Shown here one piece after another: positions 33,744-43,406 of a stretch of DNA of 64,000 bases; position 1 is the first letter of the stretch; each line of letters begins with the position of its first letter. Position numbers and translations under genes: made by a program. This stretch comes from Roseateles toxinivorans (lineage in GTDB: Bacteria > Pseudomonadota > Gammaproteobacteria > Burkholderiales > Burkholderiaceae_C), in assembly GCA_945898095.1 (NCBI GenBank), contig CAMDHE010000009.1:1-64000 (forward strand). Reading direction: 5' to 3'. Below the pieces are notes generated by a model. The model was not told where the DNA came from. It was given only the letters and a program-made list of their open reading frames with translations, and did not search any database.

Positions 33744-35329
33744 ATCCCAGCCTTCCACAGACCTTGCCGCAGGTCATCCGCCTGGCCGCCCAAACCCATC
33801 CAATGCGCCGGGCGATCGTCGACGGCTCTGTCGTCATCAGCTATGCCGATCTGGCCGACAAGGCTGAACAGGTTGCGCGCGGCTTGCTGGCCCTGGGTGT
33901 TCAAGCGGGAGACCGGGTTGCGATCTGGGCGCCGAACCAGTTCGAATGGATTCTGGCCGCCTGCGGCATCCATATGGCCGGCGCGGTGCTGGTGCCCTTG
34001 AATACAAGAATGAAAGGTGCCGAGGCGGCCGATATATTGGCGCGCAGCAAGGCCTCATTGCTGTTTTGCGTCGGTGATTTCCTCGGCCAATACACGCCCG
34101 CCCAACTCGACGGCCAGCGCCCGGCGACGCTGCAGCAGCTGGTGGTGCTCGGTGCAGGTCAGACTCGCAGCGGCGAGACCCCTTGGGCGGAATTTCTGCA
34201 GCAGGGTGATTCGGTGCCCAGCCAAGCCGTGCATGAACGGGAGGCCGCTTTAGGCTACGACAGCCTGGCCGACTTGATGTTTACCTCGGGCACGACCGGG
34301 CGCCCCAAAGGCGTGATGGCTGCGCATGGCCCGACGATCCAGGCCTTCAGCGTCTGGTCGGCCTGCGTCGGTCTGGGTGCCGGCGATCACTATTTGATCG
34401 TCAACCCGTTTTTCCATACCTTCGGTTACAAGGCCGGTTGGGTGGCTGCCTTCCTCAGCGGCGCCACGGTCTTTCCGCAGCAGTTGTTCGAAGCCGGGCA
34501 GATGCTGCAGCGGATCGCCACCGACCGCATCAGTTTTCTGCCCGGCCCGCCAACCCTGTTCTTGACCATGCTGGCCCATCCGCAGTTGCAGGATTTCGAT
34601 CTGAGCTCGCTGCACGCCGCAGTCACCGGGGCGGCCAGCGTGCCGCCGATCCTGATCCAGCGCATGCGTGAGGAATTGGGCATCCAGCTGGTCACCACCG
34701 CCTATGGACTGACCGAATGCGGCGGTTGCGCGACTTTGTGCGAGCCCAGCGACAGCGCCGAGACCGTTGCCAACACCTGCGGACATGCCTTGCCAGGCAC
34801 CGAATTGCGGGTGGCCGATGCCCAGGGCAATGCCATGCCGACCGGCGAAGCAGGTGAAGTGCAACTGCGTGGCTACCATGTGATGAAGGGCTATTTCGAG
34901 GACGAAGCCGGCACCCGCGAAGCCATTGATGCCGAGGGCTGGCTGCATACCGGCGATGTCGGCGTGCTCGACGAACGCGGTTATCTGCGCATCACCGATC
35001 GGCTCAAGGATATGTTCATCAACGGTGGCTTCAATTGCTACCCGGCAGAAATCGAACGCCTGATGGCGCCCCATCCGGCGATAGCGCTGGCCGCGGTGAT
35101 CGGCATTGCCGATGAGCGTCTGGGCGAGGTCGGTTGTGCCTATGTGGTGCTGCGCAGCGGCAGTCAGCTCGATGCGGCCGAATTGATCGCCTGGTGTCGA
35201 TTGAATATGGCCAATTACAAGGTGCCGCGCAAGGTGTTCTTCGTCGACGCCTTGCCGGTCAATGCAGCCAACAAGGTCGACAAGAAAATATTGCGCGCCC
35301 AGTTCATGCAGAACAGCGCCCCAGTTTGA
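33740..35329 (+). CDS. fadD3: FadD3-like acyl-CoA synthetase (HIP-CoA ligase)
   Basis: AMP-forming ligase of 529 residues with [12 protein letters not shown] (residues 180-191), [18 protein letters not shown] and the C-terminal lysine region NKVDKKIL. FadD3 activates the ring C/D propionate HIP to HIP-CoA, the first step of C/D breakdown; the HIP genes themselves are 14-27 kb to the right. Assignment rests on similarity in form and operon context, so another steroid-acid substrate cannot be excluded. Start overlaps kshB stop (ATGA). Confidence 0.8.
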   Translation: MNPSLPQTLPQVIRLAAQTHPMRRAIVDGSVVISYADLADKAEQVARGLLALGVQAGDRVAIWAPNQFEWILAACGIHMAGAVLVPLNTRMKGAEAADILARSKASLLFCVGDFLGQYTPAQLDGQRPATLQQLVVLGAGQTRSGETPWAEFLQQGDSVPSQAVHEREAALGYDSLADLMFTSGTTGRPKGVMAAHGPTIQAFSVWSACVGLGAGDHYLIVNPFFHTFGYKAGWVAAFLSGATVFPQQLFEAGQMLQRIATDRISFLPGPPTLFLTMLAHPQLQDFDLSSLHAAVTGAASVPPILIQRMREELGIQLVTTAYGLTECGGCATLCEPSDSAETVANTCGHALPGTELRVADAQGNAMPTGEAGEVQLRGYHVMKGYFEDEAGTREAIDAEGWLHTGDVGVLDERGYLRITDRLKDMFINGGFNCYPAEIERLMAPHPAIALAAVIGIADERLGEVGCAYVVLRSGSQLDAAELIAWCRLNMANYKVPRKVFFVDALPVNAANKVDKKILRAQFMQNSAPV

Positions 35330-35345
35330 GAAAGAAGAACAAGAC

Positions 35346-36191
35346 ATGAACAAGATCGTCATCACCGGTTCTCAATCAGGCATGGGCCTGGCATTGCGTG
35401 AGCACCTGAGCGCCCAGGGCGCCAGCATCATCGGCATCGATCTGCCCGGCAAGGGCGCCGAAGTCGAGGCTGACCTGTCGAACCGGGCCGGCCGGGCTGC
35501 AGCCGTGGCGCAGACGCTCGAACTTTGTGGCGGACAGCTCAATGGCGTGGTGGCCAACGCCGGCGTCGACCTGCCGGGCAATCTGCCCTTGATGCTGGAG
35601 CTCAACTATCTCGGCGCGATCGAATTACTGCAAGGCTTGCGCCCGGCGCTAGCCCTTGCCGGCCGCTCCGGCGCTGCCGCAACGGTGTCAGATTCGGTGG
35701 CGATCTCGCCCGGCATCCCCGAAGCGCTGGTCGAGCAGTTGCTGACTCGCGGCCAGGACGCTTTGACGACGGTGACGATGGCGCTCGCATCGAACCCGAA
35801 TCTGGGTTACCAGGTCAGCAAGATGGCGCTGGCGCGCTGGATCCGGCGCAATGCGGCAAGCGCCGAATGGGCCGGTGCCGGCATCACCTTGAACGGCGTT
35901 GCCCCCGGACCGGTGATGACACCGTTGCTGGCCCATGACCTGCTGGATCCGCAAAAGGGCCCGATGATCCGGGCCTTGCCGCAGCCCTTGGGTGAGTTCA
36001 CCACGCCGCAAGCGGTGGCCGAGTTGTATGAATTCCTGCTCAGCCCCAAGGCCAGATATATCGTCGGCCAGATCATCATGATCGACGGCGGTATCGAAGC
36101 CGCCTGGCGCAGTGACGACTGGCCTTGTGCCTGGCAGATTGGCCGGGAGGAATTCATCGGGCGCTATTTCTCCCGCAAAGCTTCAGCCTGA
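35346..36191 (+). CDS. 3alpha-hydroxysteroid dehydrogenase/carbonyl reductase-like SDR
   Basis: SDR of 281 residues. N-terminal VITGSQSGMG, IGIDLPGKGAEVEADLS, NYLGAIELLQGLRPAL, active-site YQVSK and the IDGGIEA end resemble the Comamonas 3alpha-HSD/carbonyl reductase (GIDIRDAEVIADLS, NYFGATEL, IDGGIDA, as recalled). It would interconvert 3alpha-hydroxyl and 3-keto groups, needed for bile acids, which carry 3alpha-OH. Seventeen bases after the ligase; its stop overlaps the next ATG. Confidence 0.8.
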   Translation: MNKIVITGSQSGMGLALREHLSAQGASIIGIDLPGKGAEVEADLSNRAGRAAAVAQTLELCGGQLNGVVANAGVDLPGNLPLMLELNYLGAIELLQGLRPALALAGRSGAAATVSDSVAISPGIPEALVEQLLTRGQDALTTVTMALASNPNLGYQVSKMALARWIRRNAASAEWAGAGITLNGVAPGPVMTPLLAHDLLDPQKGPMIRALPQPLGEFTTPQAVAELYEFLLSPKARYIVGQIIMIDGGIEAAWRSDDWPCAWQIGREEFIGRYFSRKASA

Positions 36192-37033
36192 TGACCAGGC
36201 CGGTCGCGATGGTCACCGGTGCCAGTCGCGGCATCGGCCGGGCCACCGCAATGGCCTTTGCCAAGGGCGGCTTCGATCTGGTGATCACAGCCCGCGCTGA
36301 AAACCGCAAGCGTGACGGAGAACTCACCGATGCCTTGGGTCAGCCGCTCGCCGGCAGCCTGGCGGATACCGAAACCGCTTTGTTGCACTTGGGCGCCAAG
36401 GTCCTCGCGCTGCCGATGGACCTGCTGGACAGCACCTCGATTGATCTGGCGGCCGCCCAGGCGCTAGCGCATTTTGGCCGGGTTGATGTGCTCGTCAACA
36501 ACGCGATCTACCAGGGAATCGACATCAACGCCAGCCTGGCCGATCTGAGGCCGGACACCTTGCTGCGGGTCTGGCAAGCCTATCTGCAAGCGCCCTTGCA
36601 GCTAACCCTTTTGCTGCTACCCGCGATGCTGGCGGCAGGCAAGGGCAGCATCATCAATGTCAGCAGCGGCGCCGGCGAAAGCGACCCGCCATTGCCAGCC
36701 GGCCAGGGAGGCTGGGGCTTTGCCTATGGTGCCGGCAAGGCGGCCTTGTCGCGCTTGGCCGGTGTGATTGCGGCTGAATATGGCCGGCAGGGCATCTTCG
36801 CTTACACCGTCAATCCCGGCATCGTCAACACCGAGGCCTTGCGGGCGTCGATCGGCGAGGACGGCGAACTGGCGCGCCGCTATGGCGCAACCCCGCCCGA
36901 ATTGCCTGCAGCGGTGCTGCTCTGGCTGGCAACCTCGGAGCTGGCACCGAAGTTCCAGCGTCAGACCGTCCAGGCTCAGCGCTTGGCCAAAGCGCAGGGC
37001 CTAGTCCCTTTTCCAGTCCTCCAGCAGGCCTAG
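36191..37033 (+). CDS. SDR-family oxidoreductase
   Basis: SDR of 280 residues with TGASRGIGRA, NNAIY (variant of NNAG), SSGAGES and the YGAGK active site. It has a ~25-residue insertion after the first strand (KRDGELTDALGQPLAG). Start shares the stop codon of the 3alpha-HSD gene, so it is last in the hsaA operon. The acyl or steroid substrate cannot be named. Confidence 0.78.
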   Translation: MTRPVAMVTGASRGIGRATAMAFAKGGFDLVITARAENRKRDGELTDALGQPLAGSLADTETALLHLGAKVLALPMDLLDSTSIDLAAAQALAHFGRVDVLVNNAIYQGIDINASLADLRPDTLLRVWQAYLQAPLQLTLLLLPAMLAAGKGSIINVSSGAGESDPPLPAGQGGWGFAYGAGKAALSRLAGVIAAEYGRQGIFAYTVNPGIVNTEALRASIGEDGELARRYGATPPELPAAVLLWLATSELAPKFQRQTVQAQRLAKAQGLVPFPVLQQA

Positions 37034-37035
37034 GC

Positions 37036-37440
37036 TCAGTCGCGGAACTGTTTGAGATAGACGATCAGGTCGGCGCGCTCCTGCGCGCTGCGCACCGGGG
37101 GCGAGACCATGCTGCTGCCTTTGAGGAACACACCAGGATTGGCCAGCCAGAAGTCCAGCAGTTCCGGCGTCCAGACCAGCTCTGAGGTCTGCATGACCTT
37201 GGAGTAGTAGGCGAAGTCCGTGCTGCCGGCCTTGCGGCCGAAGAGCTTGAACAGGCTGGGGCCGTTGTGATGGCCGACGTAGCTTTCCGGATAGTGGCAG
37301 GTGCGGCAGGCGGCGAAGGCCAGGCGGCCGCGCTCCACATCGCCGGCCGGCATTGGGGCCTGAACCGGATTCTGCGCTTGAGCCAGGCCGGCCAGCATTG
37401 CCAGGACCAGACCGGGCAGCGAGAAGCGGGATGTCTTCAT
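37036..37440 (-). CDS. Exported class I c-type cytochrome
   Basis: Small cytochrome of 134 residues: signal peptide (LVLAMLAGLAQAQ), one haem motif CRTCH preceded by ERGRLAFAA, and a methionine region SSMVSP as probable sixth ligand. It lies 12 bases downstream of an exported KstD-like flavoprotein and is likely its periplasmic electron acceptor. The start has a GGAG-type site. Convergent with the SDR on the plus strand, with only two bases between the stops. Confidence 0.85.
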   Translation of the reverse strand: MKTSRFSLPGLVLAMLAGLAQAQNPVQAPMPAGDVERGRLAFAACRTCHYPESYVGHHNGPSLFKLFGRKAGSTDFAYYSKVMQTSELVWTPELLDFWLANPGVFLKGSSMVSPPVRSAQERADLIVYLKQFRD

Positions 37441-37452
37441 CGATGGATCTCC

Positions 37453-39024
37453 TCAGACCTTGCGCCGCGCGGCGTGGGTGGCGGCACGGCGGCCAAAGAA
37501 ACAGCCATCGCCGATGGACAGGCCGCTGGCGTAATAGGGCGCCACCGGCAGCCCGGCCGAGCAGCGTCCGGCGGCGTACAAGCCCGGTATCGCCTCGCCC
37601 CAGGCATTGATGACTTCGCCGTCCACTGTGGTGTCCAGGCCACCGAAGGTCTGGGTCGCGTAGAAGGCTTTTTCAGGGCTCAGGTCATAGGCCGTGAACG
37701 GCGGCTTCAGCAGCGGCGCCAGGTACTCGGCCTGTTTGCCGAAGAGTGGGTCGCGCCCTTGCGCCGCGTGGCTGTTGTAGTAGGCCACCGTCTGCTCCAG
37801 CATGCCTTCGGGCAGATTCAGTTGCCGCGCCAACCCGCTCAGGCTTTCGTCACGTGCCTGCACCACAACGCGGTAGTCGGTGGCGGAATAGTCGCAATCG
37901 GCATCGACGATCAGGCTGCCGCGGCCGGCCTGTCGGTACAGCATCTCGTGACCGATCACGCCGTAATAGCTGTCTTCAGCAATGCAGCGCTGGCCCTTCT
38001 CGTTCACCACCACGCCCTTGAGTACGGACTCCGGCGGATACAGCGGCAGCACGGCAAAGCCATGGTCCATCCTCAGGGTGCGGCCGCCGGCGGCCATGCC
38101 CATGAGGATGCCTATGCCCTGGTGGCCGGCGTGACCCCAGCGCGGTCGGCAGCGATTCAGCTCAGGGGCAAACAGGGCCAACATCTCGTCGTTGTGGATG
38201 AAGCCGCCGGCCGCCAGCACCACGCCGCGGCGAGCACGGATGTGGCGCATCCGCCCGGCCTGGCTGACCCTGAGTCCGGCAACGCTGCCGTCGGACTCCA
38301 GCACCAGTTGCCGAACTTCGACCTCGGTGCGAATCTGCACGCCGAGTTGGCGTGCCGAAGCCGTCAGGACGCGCATCAGCTCGCGCCCGCCGGTCTGGTT
38401 TTCGGCCGGCGGCACATGGCCGCGCGGCGCCGGTCTGGCCAGAGTGCGAAAGGGCGCGTTCTTTTCGCCGCCGCAGTAGTAGAGCGACGCGGCCTTCTGG
38501 GAGAGCTCCTTTTCGGCGGAGAACTGCTGGGCATAGCGGACGCCGTTGTCCACCAGCCAGTCGAACAGGGCGAGGCTGCCTTCGCAATATTGCGCAATCT
38601 TCTCCTTGGGCGCGTGCAGGCCGCTGGCCGCCAGCATGAAGTCGCGCATGGCCTCCACGCTGTCCTCGAAGCCCAGCGCCTTCTGCAAGGGCGTGCCGCC
38701 GCCGAGATAGCAGACGCCGCCAGACAGGGCCGATGAGCCGCCCAACACATGGAATTTCTCCAGCACCAGCGCACGTTGCCCCTGGCGACGGGCCTCGATG
38801 GCGGCAGCGATGCCGCCGATGCCCGAACCCATGATCAGCAGATCGGTCTCTTCGTCCCACTGCTTGATGTCCTGGCGCCGCAGCGCGGCCGTGGCTGCGG
38901 AACTGCTGAGACTGCTGCCGGCGGCCAGCAGGCCAGCACCGGCCTGCAAAAAGCGGCGGCGCTTGCCGACCTCGGTCGATAGGGGCGCGGCTGTGTCCGG
39001 CGTGGGCTTGCTATCCAGGCTCAT
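37453..39024 (-). CDS. Tat-exported KstD-like FAD steroid dehydrogenase
   Basis: Flavoprotein of 523 residues. The N-terminus holds a twin-arginine signal (KRRRFLQAGAGLLAAGSSL), followed by the FAD motif MGSGIGGIAAAIEARRQG and a C-terminal PYYASGLSIGDGCFFGRRAA. It belongs with the protein at 30252-31916 rather than true KstD. Export plus a cognate cytochrome c suggests oxidation of a steroid in the periplasm with electrons going to the respiratory chain instead of cytoplasmic acceptors. The ATG at 39024, with AGGAGACC before it, is preferred to a longer upstream frame. No operator is close on this strand. Confidence 0.8.
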   Translation of the reverse strand: MSLDSKPTPDTAAPLSTEVGKRRRFLQAGAGLLAAGSSLSSSAATAALRRQDIKQWDEETDLLIMGSGIGGIAAAIEARRQGQRALVLEKFHVLGGSSALSGGVCYLGGGTPLQKALGFEDSVEAMRDFMLAASGLHAPKEKIAQYCEGSLALFDWLVDNGVRYAQQFSAEKELSQKAASLYYCGGEKNAPFRTLARPAPRGHVPPAENQTGGRELMRVLTASARQLGVQIRTEVEVRQLVLESDGSVAGLRVSQAGRMRHIRARRGVVLAAGGFIHNDEMLALFAPELNRCRPRWGHAGHQGIGILMGMAAGGRTLRMDHGFAVLPLYPPESVLKGVVVNEKGQRCIAEDSYYGVIGHEMLYRQAGRGSLIVDADCDYSATDYRVVVQARDESLSGLARQLNLPEGMLEQTVAYYNSHAAQGRDPLFGKQAEYLAPLLKPPFTAYDLSPEKAFYATQTFGGLDTTVDGEVINAWGEAIPGLYAAGRCSAGLPVAPYYASGLSIGDGCFFGRRAATHAARRKV

Positions 39025-39262
39025 GGGCGGTCTCCTGCCATCGTGATGTTTCGGTACTTGTCGCCGGCCATTCTGAAGCACCTGCGCGCTTACCGATGTT
39101 TGAATCACGGATAGGAAATTCAACCGTCGCCGGCGAGTATCCCGGCCATGCAACGGTTGCCCATCCAGACTTTCCCTTGGGAAGGCCAGCATTTCATGAC
39201 CCAGGCGTCCGGCGCTTCAAAGGCAGGCTATTGCGACTGCCTGCGGCTTGAAACGGCCCCGG

Positions 39263-39413
39263 TTTGAGTTGGCAATTCCTGGCTGCGGCGGCAGTTTGGC
39301 GCGAATCAGTTTTCACCCCGCAATTTTTAGTCTCATCGGACGATGCTTTGCGACTGGGGCGGGCCGAATACTCACCCCGTAACCCGAAGACTGGAGTTTT
39401 CCCATGCTGAATA
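39263..39413 (+). repeat. Duplicate of the hsaC promoter and first codons
   Basis: From the TTTGAGTTGGCA segment to ATGCTGAATA the sequence parallels 47166-47319, i.e. from the stop codon of the OYE gene through the first codons of hsaC. The operator, the GCCGAATA segment, TGGAGTTT ribosome site and ATGCTGAATA are conserved, with the same 59-bp spacing. After the copied start the frame closes within 14 codons (MLNTRSCAAAQGLN). It looks like a relic of recombination or of a lost hsaC copy. Confidence 0.75.
39326..39345 (+). promoter_or_regulatory. Palindromic operator in the duplicated hsaC promoter
   Basis: TTTAGTCT-CATC-GGACGATG. It differs from the hsaC operator by one base. The first full gene downstream is the DHH phosphoesterase, whose start is 176 bp away, so this promoter may now drive it. 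Confidence 0.7.
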
Positions 39414-39520
39414 CCAGGTCTTGTGCAGCCGCGCAGGGACTCAACTGATCGCCGGTGCCTTGACCTGGCCGAAGGTGGAGAATTGCCACGATCAACGGAG
39501 CTTGCCCAAGGCTGAACAAA

Positions 39521-40480
39521 TTGACGAATTTCTACGCTTTCAACGGTGATGCCGACGGCCTCTGCGCCTTGCAGCAATTGCGTCTGGCCGATGCTGCGCC
39601 GGCTGAACTGATCACCGGCGTCAAACGCGACATCGAGTTGCTGCAGCGCGTGCCGGCCAGAGCCGGAGACTGTGTCACCGTGCTCGATGTGTCGCTGGAC
39701 AGCAACCGTGCCGGTCTGATGTCCTTGCTCGAAGCCGGGGCCCGGGTTCGCTATTTCGACCATCATCATGCCGGCGCGATCCCTGAGCATGCTTTGCTCG
39801 AAGCCCATATCAATCTCTCGCCCGAGGTCTGCACCAGTTTGCTGGTCGACGACTGGCTGGGCGGCAGTTACCGCGCCTGGGCCGCAGTTGCCGCCTTCGG
39901 GGATAGTCTGCCCAAGCAAGGCCAGCGTCTGGCGGCATCGCTGGGTCTGTCGCTCGAACAGTCAGCCATTCTCGAGCGCCTCGGTGTCACGCTGAACTAC
40001 AACGCCTATGGCGAGTCGGTCGCCGATCTGTACTTTGACCCCGCCGAACTGGCCGCGCGGATGCTGCCCTTTCAAAGCCCGTTCGACTTCGTGGCTGCGT
40101 CGCCCGATTTCGCGAGACTGTGGGATGGCTATCAGTCCGACATGGCGCTTGCCCGCAGCTTGCCGCCTTATCGCCAGCATCAAGGGGCCATGCTGATGAT
40201 CTTGCCCGATGCAGCCTGGGCCAGGCGGGTGATCGGTGTGCTGGCCAATGAGCTGATGCATCGCTTGCCGGAAAGCGCTGTGGCGATCCTGTCGCCGCGC
40301 ACCAATGGCTATCTGGTCAGCGTCAGAGTTCCCAAGCATGCCGCCACCGGTGCGGATGAGTTCTGCCGCCGGTTTGCCAGCGGTGGCGGTCGGCGCGGCG
40401 CTGCGGGCATCAACCTGCTGCCCAGCGCCGATGTCGATCTGTTGGCAGAGCGCTTCCTGGCTGCATTCGCCCGCGACTGA
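39521..40480 (+). CDS. DHH-family phosphoesterase
   Basis: DHH-superfamily protein of 319 residues with NGDADGLCAL, DVSLDSNRAG, the defining FDHHHAG and a C-terminal DHHA1 segment FASGGGRRGAAGI. The family includes oligoribonucleases and 3'-phosphoadenosine-5'-phosphate (pAp) phosphatases. Being next to cysNC and cysD, a role in pAp recycling is possible, but single-strand nuclease or nucleotide phosphatase functions fit equally. The start is TTG at 39521 with a weak ribosome site. No steroid function is expected. Confidence 0.75.
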   Translation: MTNFYAFNGDADGLCALQQLRLADAAPAELITGVKRDIELLQRVPARAGDCVTVLDVSLDSNRAGLMSLLEAGARVRYFDHHHAGAIPEHALLEAHINLSPEVCTSLLVDDWLGGSYRAWAAVAAFGDSLPKQGQRLAASLGLSLEQSAILERLGVTLNYNAYGESVADLYFDPAELAARMLPFQSPFDFVAASPDFARLWDGYQSDMALARSLPPYRQHQGAMLMILPDAAWARRVIGVLANELMHRLPESAVAILSPRTNGYLVSVRVPKHAATGADEFCRRFASGGGRRGAAGINLLPSADVDLLAERFLAAFARD

Positions 40481-40498
40481 GCGAGCCATGCTGCGGAC

Positions 40499-42415
40499 TC
40501 AAACGGCCGGCCCATCCAGCAAACCGCTTTCCAGCAGATGCTGGTAGATCCGTTCGGCCGCTGCCTCGATCGTGCAGGCATCGGTGTTGAGATGGATCTC
40601 GGGGTTTTCGGGTTTCTCGTAGGGTGAATCTATGCCGGTGAAGTTCTTCAGCAAGCCGCTGCGGGCTTTCTTGTACAGACCTTTCGGGTCCCGGCTCTCG
40701 GCCACCGCCAGCGGCAGGTCGACAAAGACCTCGATGAACTCGCCTTGGGCCATCAGGTCCCGCGCCATCTGGCGCTCGGCCCGGAACGGCGAGATGAAGG
40801 CCGTCAGCACGATGATGCCGGCATCGACCATCAATTTCGCGACTTCGGCGACGCGTCGGATGTTCTCCACACGGTCGGTCGCGGTGAAGCCGAGGTCCTT
40901 GTTGAGTCCATGCCTGAGGTTGTCGCCGTCGAGCAGATAGGTCCGCTTGCCGGCTGCATGCAGCCGCTTTTCGAGCAGATTGGCCACGGTGGACTTGCCC
41001 GCACCCGAGAGCCCGGTGAACCAGATCACGGCGCTACCATGGCTGTTCATCGCCCTGCGCGCAGTCTTGTCGACTTCAAGCGCTTGCCAGTGGATGTTGT
41101 CGGCCCGGCGCAGCGCGAAGTGCAGCATGCCGGCTGCGATGGTGCTGTTCGAGCGTCGGTCGATCAGGATGAAACCGCCGGTATCGCGGTTCTCCTGGTA
41201 AGAATCGAAAGCGATCGCACGGTCAAGTTCGAGTCCGACGACACCGATCTCGTTGAGTTCCAGCTTCGTGCCGGCCATATGTTCGAGCGTGTTGACGTTG
41301 ACCTTGTACTTCAGCGGCATCACCGTGGCGGTGACCGTCTTGGTGCCGATCTTCATCAGATAGTTGCGGCCGGGCAGCATCGGCTCATCACTCATCCAGA
41401 CAATCGTCGCCTCGAACTGGTCGGCCGATGGAGCAGGCGCCTCGATGCGGGCAATGACATCGCCACGCGAGATGTCGACTTCATCGGTCAGCGTTAACGT
41501 CACCGATTGGTTGGCAACGGCCTGCTCGAGGTCGCCGTCGGCGCTGACGATGCGTGCGACGGTCGACTCGCGGCCTGAGGGCGAAACCCGGATGCGCTCA
41601 CCCGGCTTGATCGATCCGGAAGCAATCGTGCCGGCAAAGCCGCGAAAGTCCAGATTGGGGCGATTCACCCATTGCACCGGCATGCGAAAAGCCAGGCCTT
41701 GCAGCCGCTGCTCGTCGATTTCCACCGTTTCCAGGTGCTGCATCAAGGTCGGTCCGCTGTACCAGGGCGTGTTGATGCTCTGGTCGACGATGTTGTCTCC
41801 CTTGACCCCGGAAATCGGCATCACGGTGATCTTTTCTATGCCGATCTTGCTGGCGAATTCGAGGTATTCGCTGCGGATGCGTTCGAAGACGTCCTGTGAG
41901 TAGTCGACCAGATCCATCTTGTTGATCGCCAGCACCAGATGGCGCACACCGATCAAGGACACCAGATAACTATGCCGGCGGGTCTGCACCAGCATGCCCT
42001 TGCGCGCATCGATCAGGATGATCGCAAGGTCAGCCGTCGAAGCACCGGTGACCATATTGCGGGTGTACTGTTCATGCCCCGGCGTATCGGCAACGATGTA
42101 TTTGCGCCGGTCGGTCGAGAAATAGCGGTAGGCCACGTCGATCGTGATGCCCTGTTCGCGCTCGGCAGCCAGGCCGTCCATCAGCAGCGCGTAGTCAATC
42201 TCTTCGCCGCGGGTGCCGAGTTTTTTCGAATCAGCTTCCAGCGCTGCGAGTTGGTCCTCGAACAGCATCTTCGATTCGAACAGCAAGCGGCCGATCAGCG
42301 TGCTCTTGCCGTCATCGACCGAGCCGCAGGTGATAAAACGAAGCAGGCTCTTGGTCTGATGCTGCTGCAGGTAGCGATCGATGTCGCTTGCGATCAGGTC
42401 TGAAACATGTGCCAT
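40499..42415 (-). CDS. cysNC: Fused sulfate adenylyltransferase subunit 1 / APS kinase CysNC
   Basis: Bifunctional protein of 638 residues. Residues 1 to about 440 are the GTPase CysN (P-loop GSVDDGKST near residue 31, [12 protein letters not shown], and [11 protein letters not shown]). From about residue 455 it is an APS kinase with [19 protein letters not shown] and the ISPFRAER phospho-serine region. Together with CysD it makes APS and then PAPS. It follows cysD with a one-base gap. This is general sulfur metabolism inserted within the steroid cluster. Confidence 0.95.
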   Translation of the reverse strand: MAHVSDLIASDIDRYLQQHQTKSLLRFITCGSVDDGKSTLIGRLLFESKMLFEDQLAALEADSKKLGTRGEEIDYALLMDGLAAEREQGITIDVAYRYFSTDRRKYIVADTPGHEQYTRNMVTGASTADLAIILIDARKGMLVQTRRHSYLVSLIGVRHLVLAINKMDLVDYSQDVFERIRSEYLEFASKIGIEKITVMPISGVKGDNIVDQSINTPWYSGPTLMQHLETVEIDEQRLQGLAFRMPVQWVNRPNLDFRGFAGTIASGSIKPGERIRVSPSGRESTVARIVSADGDLEQAVANQSVTLTLTDEVDISRGDVIARIEAPAPSADQFEATIVWMSDEPMLPGRNYLMKIGTKTVTATVMPLKYKVNVNTLEHMAGTKLELNEIGVVGLELDRAIAFDSYQENRDTGGFILIDRRSNSTIAAGMLHFALRRADNIHWQALEVDKTARRAMNSHGSAVIWFTGLSGAGKSTVANLLEKRLHAAGKRTYLLDGDNLRHGLNKDLGFTATDRVENIRRVAEVAKLMVDAGIIVLTAFISPFRAERQMARDLMAQGEFIEVFVDLPLAVAESRDPKGLYKKARSGLLKNFTGIDSPYEKPENPEIHLNTDACTIEAAAERIYQHLLESGLLDGPAV

Positions 42416-42416
42416 C

Positions 42417-43319
42417 TCAGAAGTACCCCTCTTGCTTCTTCTTCTCCATCGACGCCGCGCTGTCGTGATCGATCATTCGTCCCTGGCGCTCCGAGGTCGT
42501 CGTCAGCAGCATTTCCTGGATGACCTGCGGCAAGGTTGTCGCGTTCGACAAGACGGCGCCGGTCAGCGGGTAGCAGCCCAGAGTGCGAAAGCGCACCTTT
42601 TTCATCATCGGCGTTTCGCCAGGTCGCAGTGGCATGCGCTCATCGTCGACCATCACCAGCATGCCGTCCCGGTCGACCACGGGCCGCAATGCGGCGAAAT
42701 AGAGCGGCACGATGGGGATGTTTTCCAGCTGGATATATTGCCAGATGTCGAGTTCGGTCCAGTTGGAAATCGGAAATGCGCGGATGCTTTCGCCCTTGTT
42801 CTTGCGGGCGTTGTACAAACGCCAGAGCTCGGGCCGCTGGTTTTTCGGGTCCCAGTGATGTTGTGCAGTGCGGAAAGAAAAGATACGTTCCTTGGCGCGT
42901 GACTTTTCCTCGTCGCGGCGGGCGCCTCCAAACGCTGCATCAAAGCCATATTTGTCCAGCGCCTGTTTCAAACCCTGGGTCTTCCACATGTCCGTATGCA
43001 ACTGCGAACCATGTTCGAAGGGGTTGATGCCCAGCGCCTCGGCTTCGGGGTTGCGGTGGATCAGCAAGTCCATGCCCATCTCGCTGGCCATGCGGTCGCG
43101 CAGGGCGTACATGTCACGAAATTTCCAGGTGGTGTCTACATGCAGCAGCGGGAAGGGCGGTGGAGCGGGATAAAACGCCTTTCTTGCCAGGTGCAGCATC
43201 GTGGCCGAATCCTTGCCGACCGAATACAGCATGACCGGGTTTTCGCATTCAGCGACAACCTCGCGCATGATGTGAATGCTCTCGGCCTCGAGCCGCTGTA
43301 GATGGGTCAGGGTCTTCAT
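42417..43319 (-). CDS. cysD: Sulfate adenylyltransferase subunit 2 CysD
   Basis: ATP-sulfurylase small subunit of 300 residues: PP-loop [13 protein letters not shown] (SxGKDS), [20 protein letters not shown] and [14 protein letters not shown]. Forms the ATP sulfurylase with CysN; the operon order cysD-cysNC is standard. A 10-bp inverted repeat upstream may be its control site. Confidence 0.95.
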   Translation of the reverse strand: MKTLTHLQRLEAESIHIMREVVAECENPVMLYSVGKDSATMLHLARKAFYPAPPPFPLLHVDTTWKFRDMYALRDRMASEMGMDLLIHRNPEAEALGINPFEHGSQLHTDMWKTQGLKQALDKYGFDAAFGGARRDEEKSRAKERIFSFRTAQHHWDPKNQRPELWRLYNARKNKGESIRAFPISNWTELDIWQYIQLENIPIVPLYFAALRPVVDRDGMLVMVDDERMPLRPGETPMMKKVRFRTLGCYPLTGAVLSNATTLPQVIQEMLLTTTSERQGRMIDHDSAASMEKKKQEGYF

Positions 43320-43324
43320 GAATA

Positions 43325-43385
43325 TTGCGCAGAAGTTGGAAGTTGATCGCTCAGGCGGGATCGTACTTCAAGCAATTCTGCGCAA
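43325..43385. promoter_or_regulatory. Spaced inverted repeat in the cysD leader
   Basis: TTGCGCAGAA at 43325-43334 and its exact inverse TTCTGCGCAA at 43376-43385 flank 41 bases directly upstream of cysD. Two GAAGTTG-like words lie between. It could be a site for a sulfur-responsive regulator or an RNA structure; neither is shown. Confidence 0.45.
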
Positions 43386-43406
43386 TTGAATGCGCGCGCG
43401 CTTTGC

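Larger units (their letters stand above)
39025..39520. other. Non-coding region holding a copied promoter
   Basis: Gap of about 496 bp between the Tat flavoprotein and the DHH gene. The left half shows no gene; an inverted repeat GCAGGC...GCCTGC lies at about 39225-39245. The right half (39263-39413) is a degenerate duplicate of the hsaC promoter, followed by about 100 bp without recognisable content. Confidence 0.6.

Noticed and set aside
37267-38736. A 489-codon open frame opposite the Tat flavoprotein gene
   Set aside because: No recognisable domain; low-complexity His/Gln/Arg-rich composition typical of antisense frames in GC-rich genes. The minus-strand gene has clear FAD and Tat motifs.
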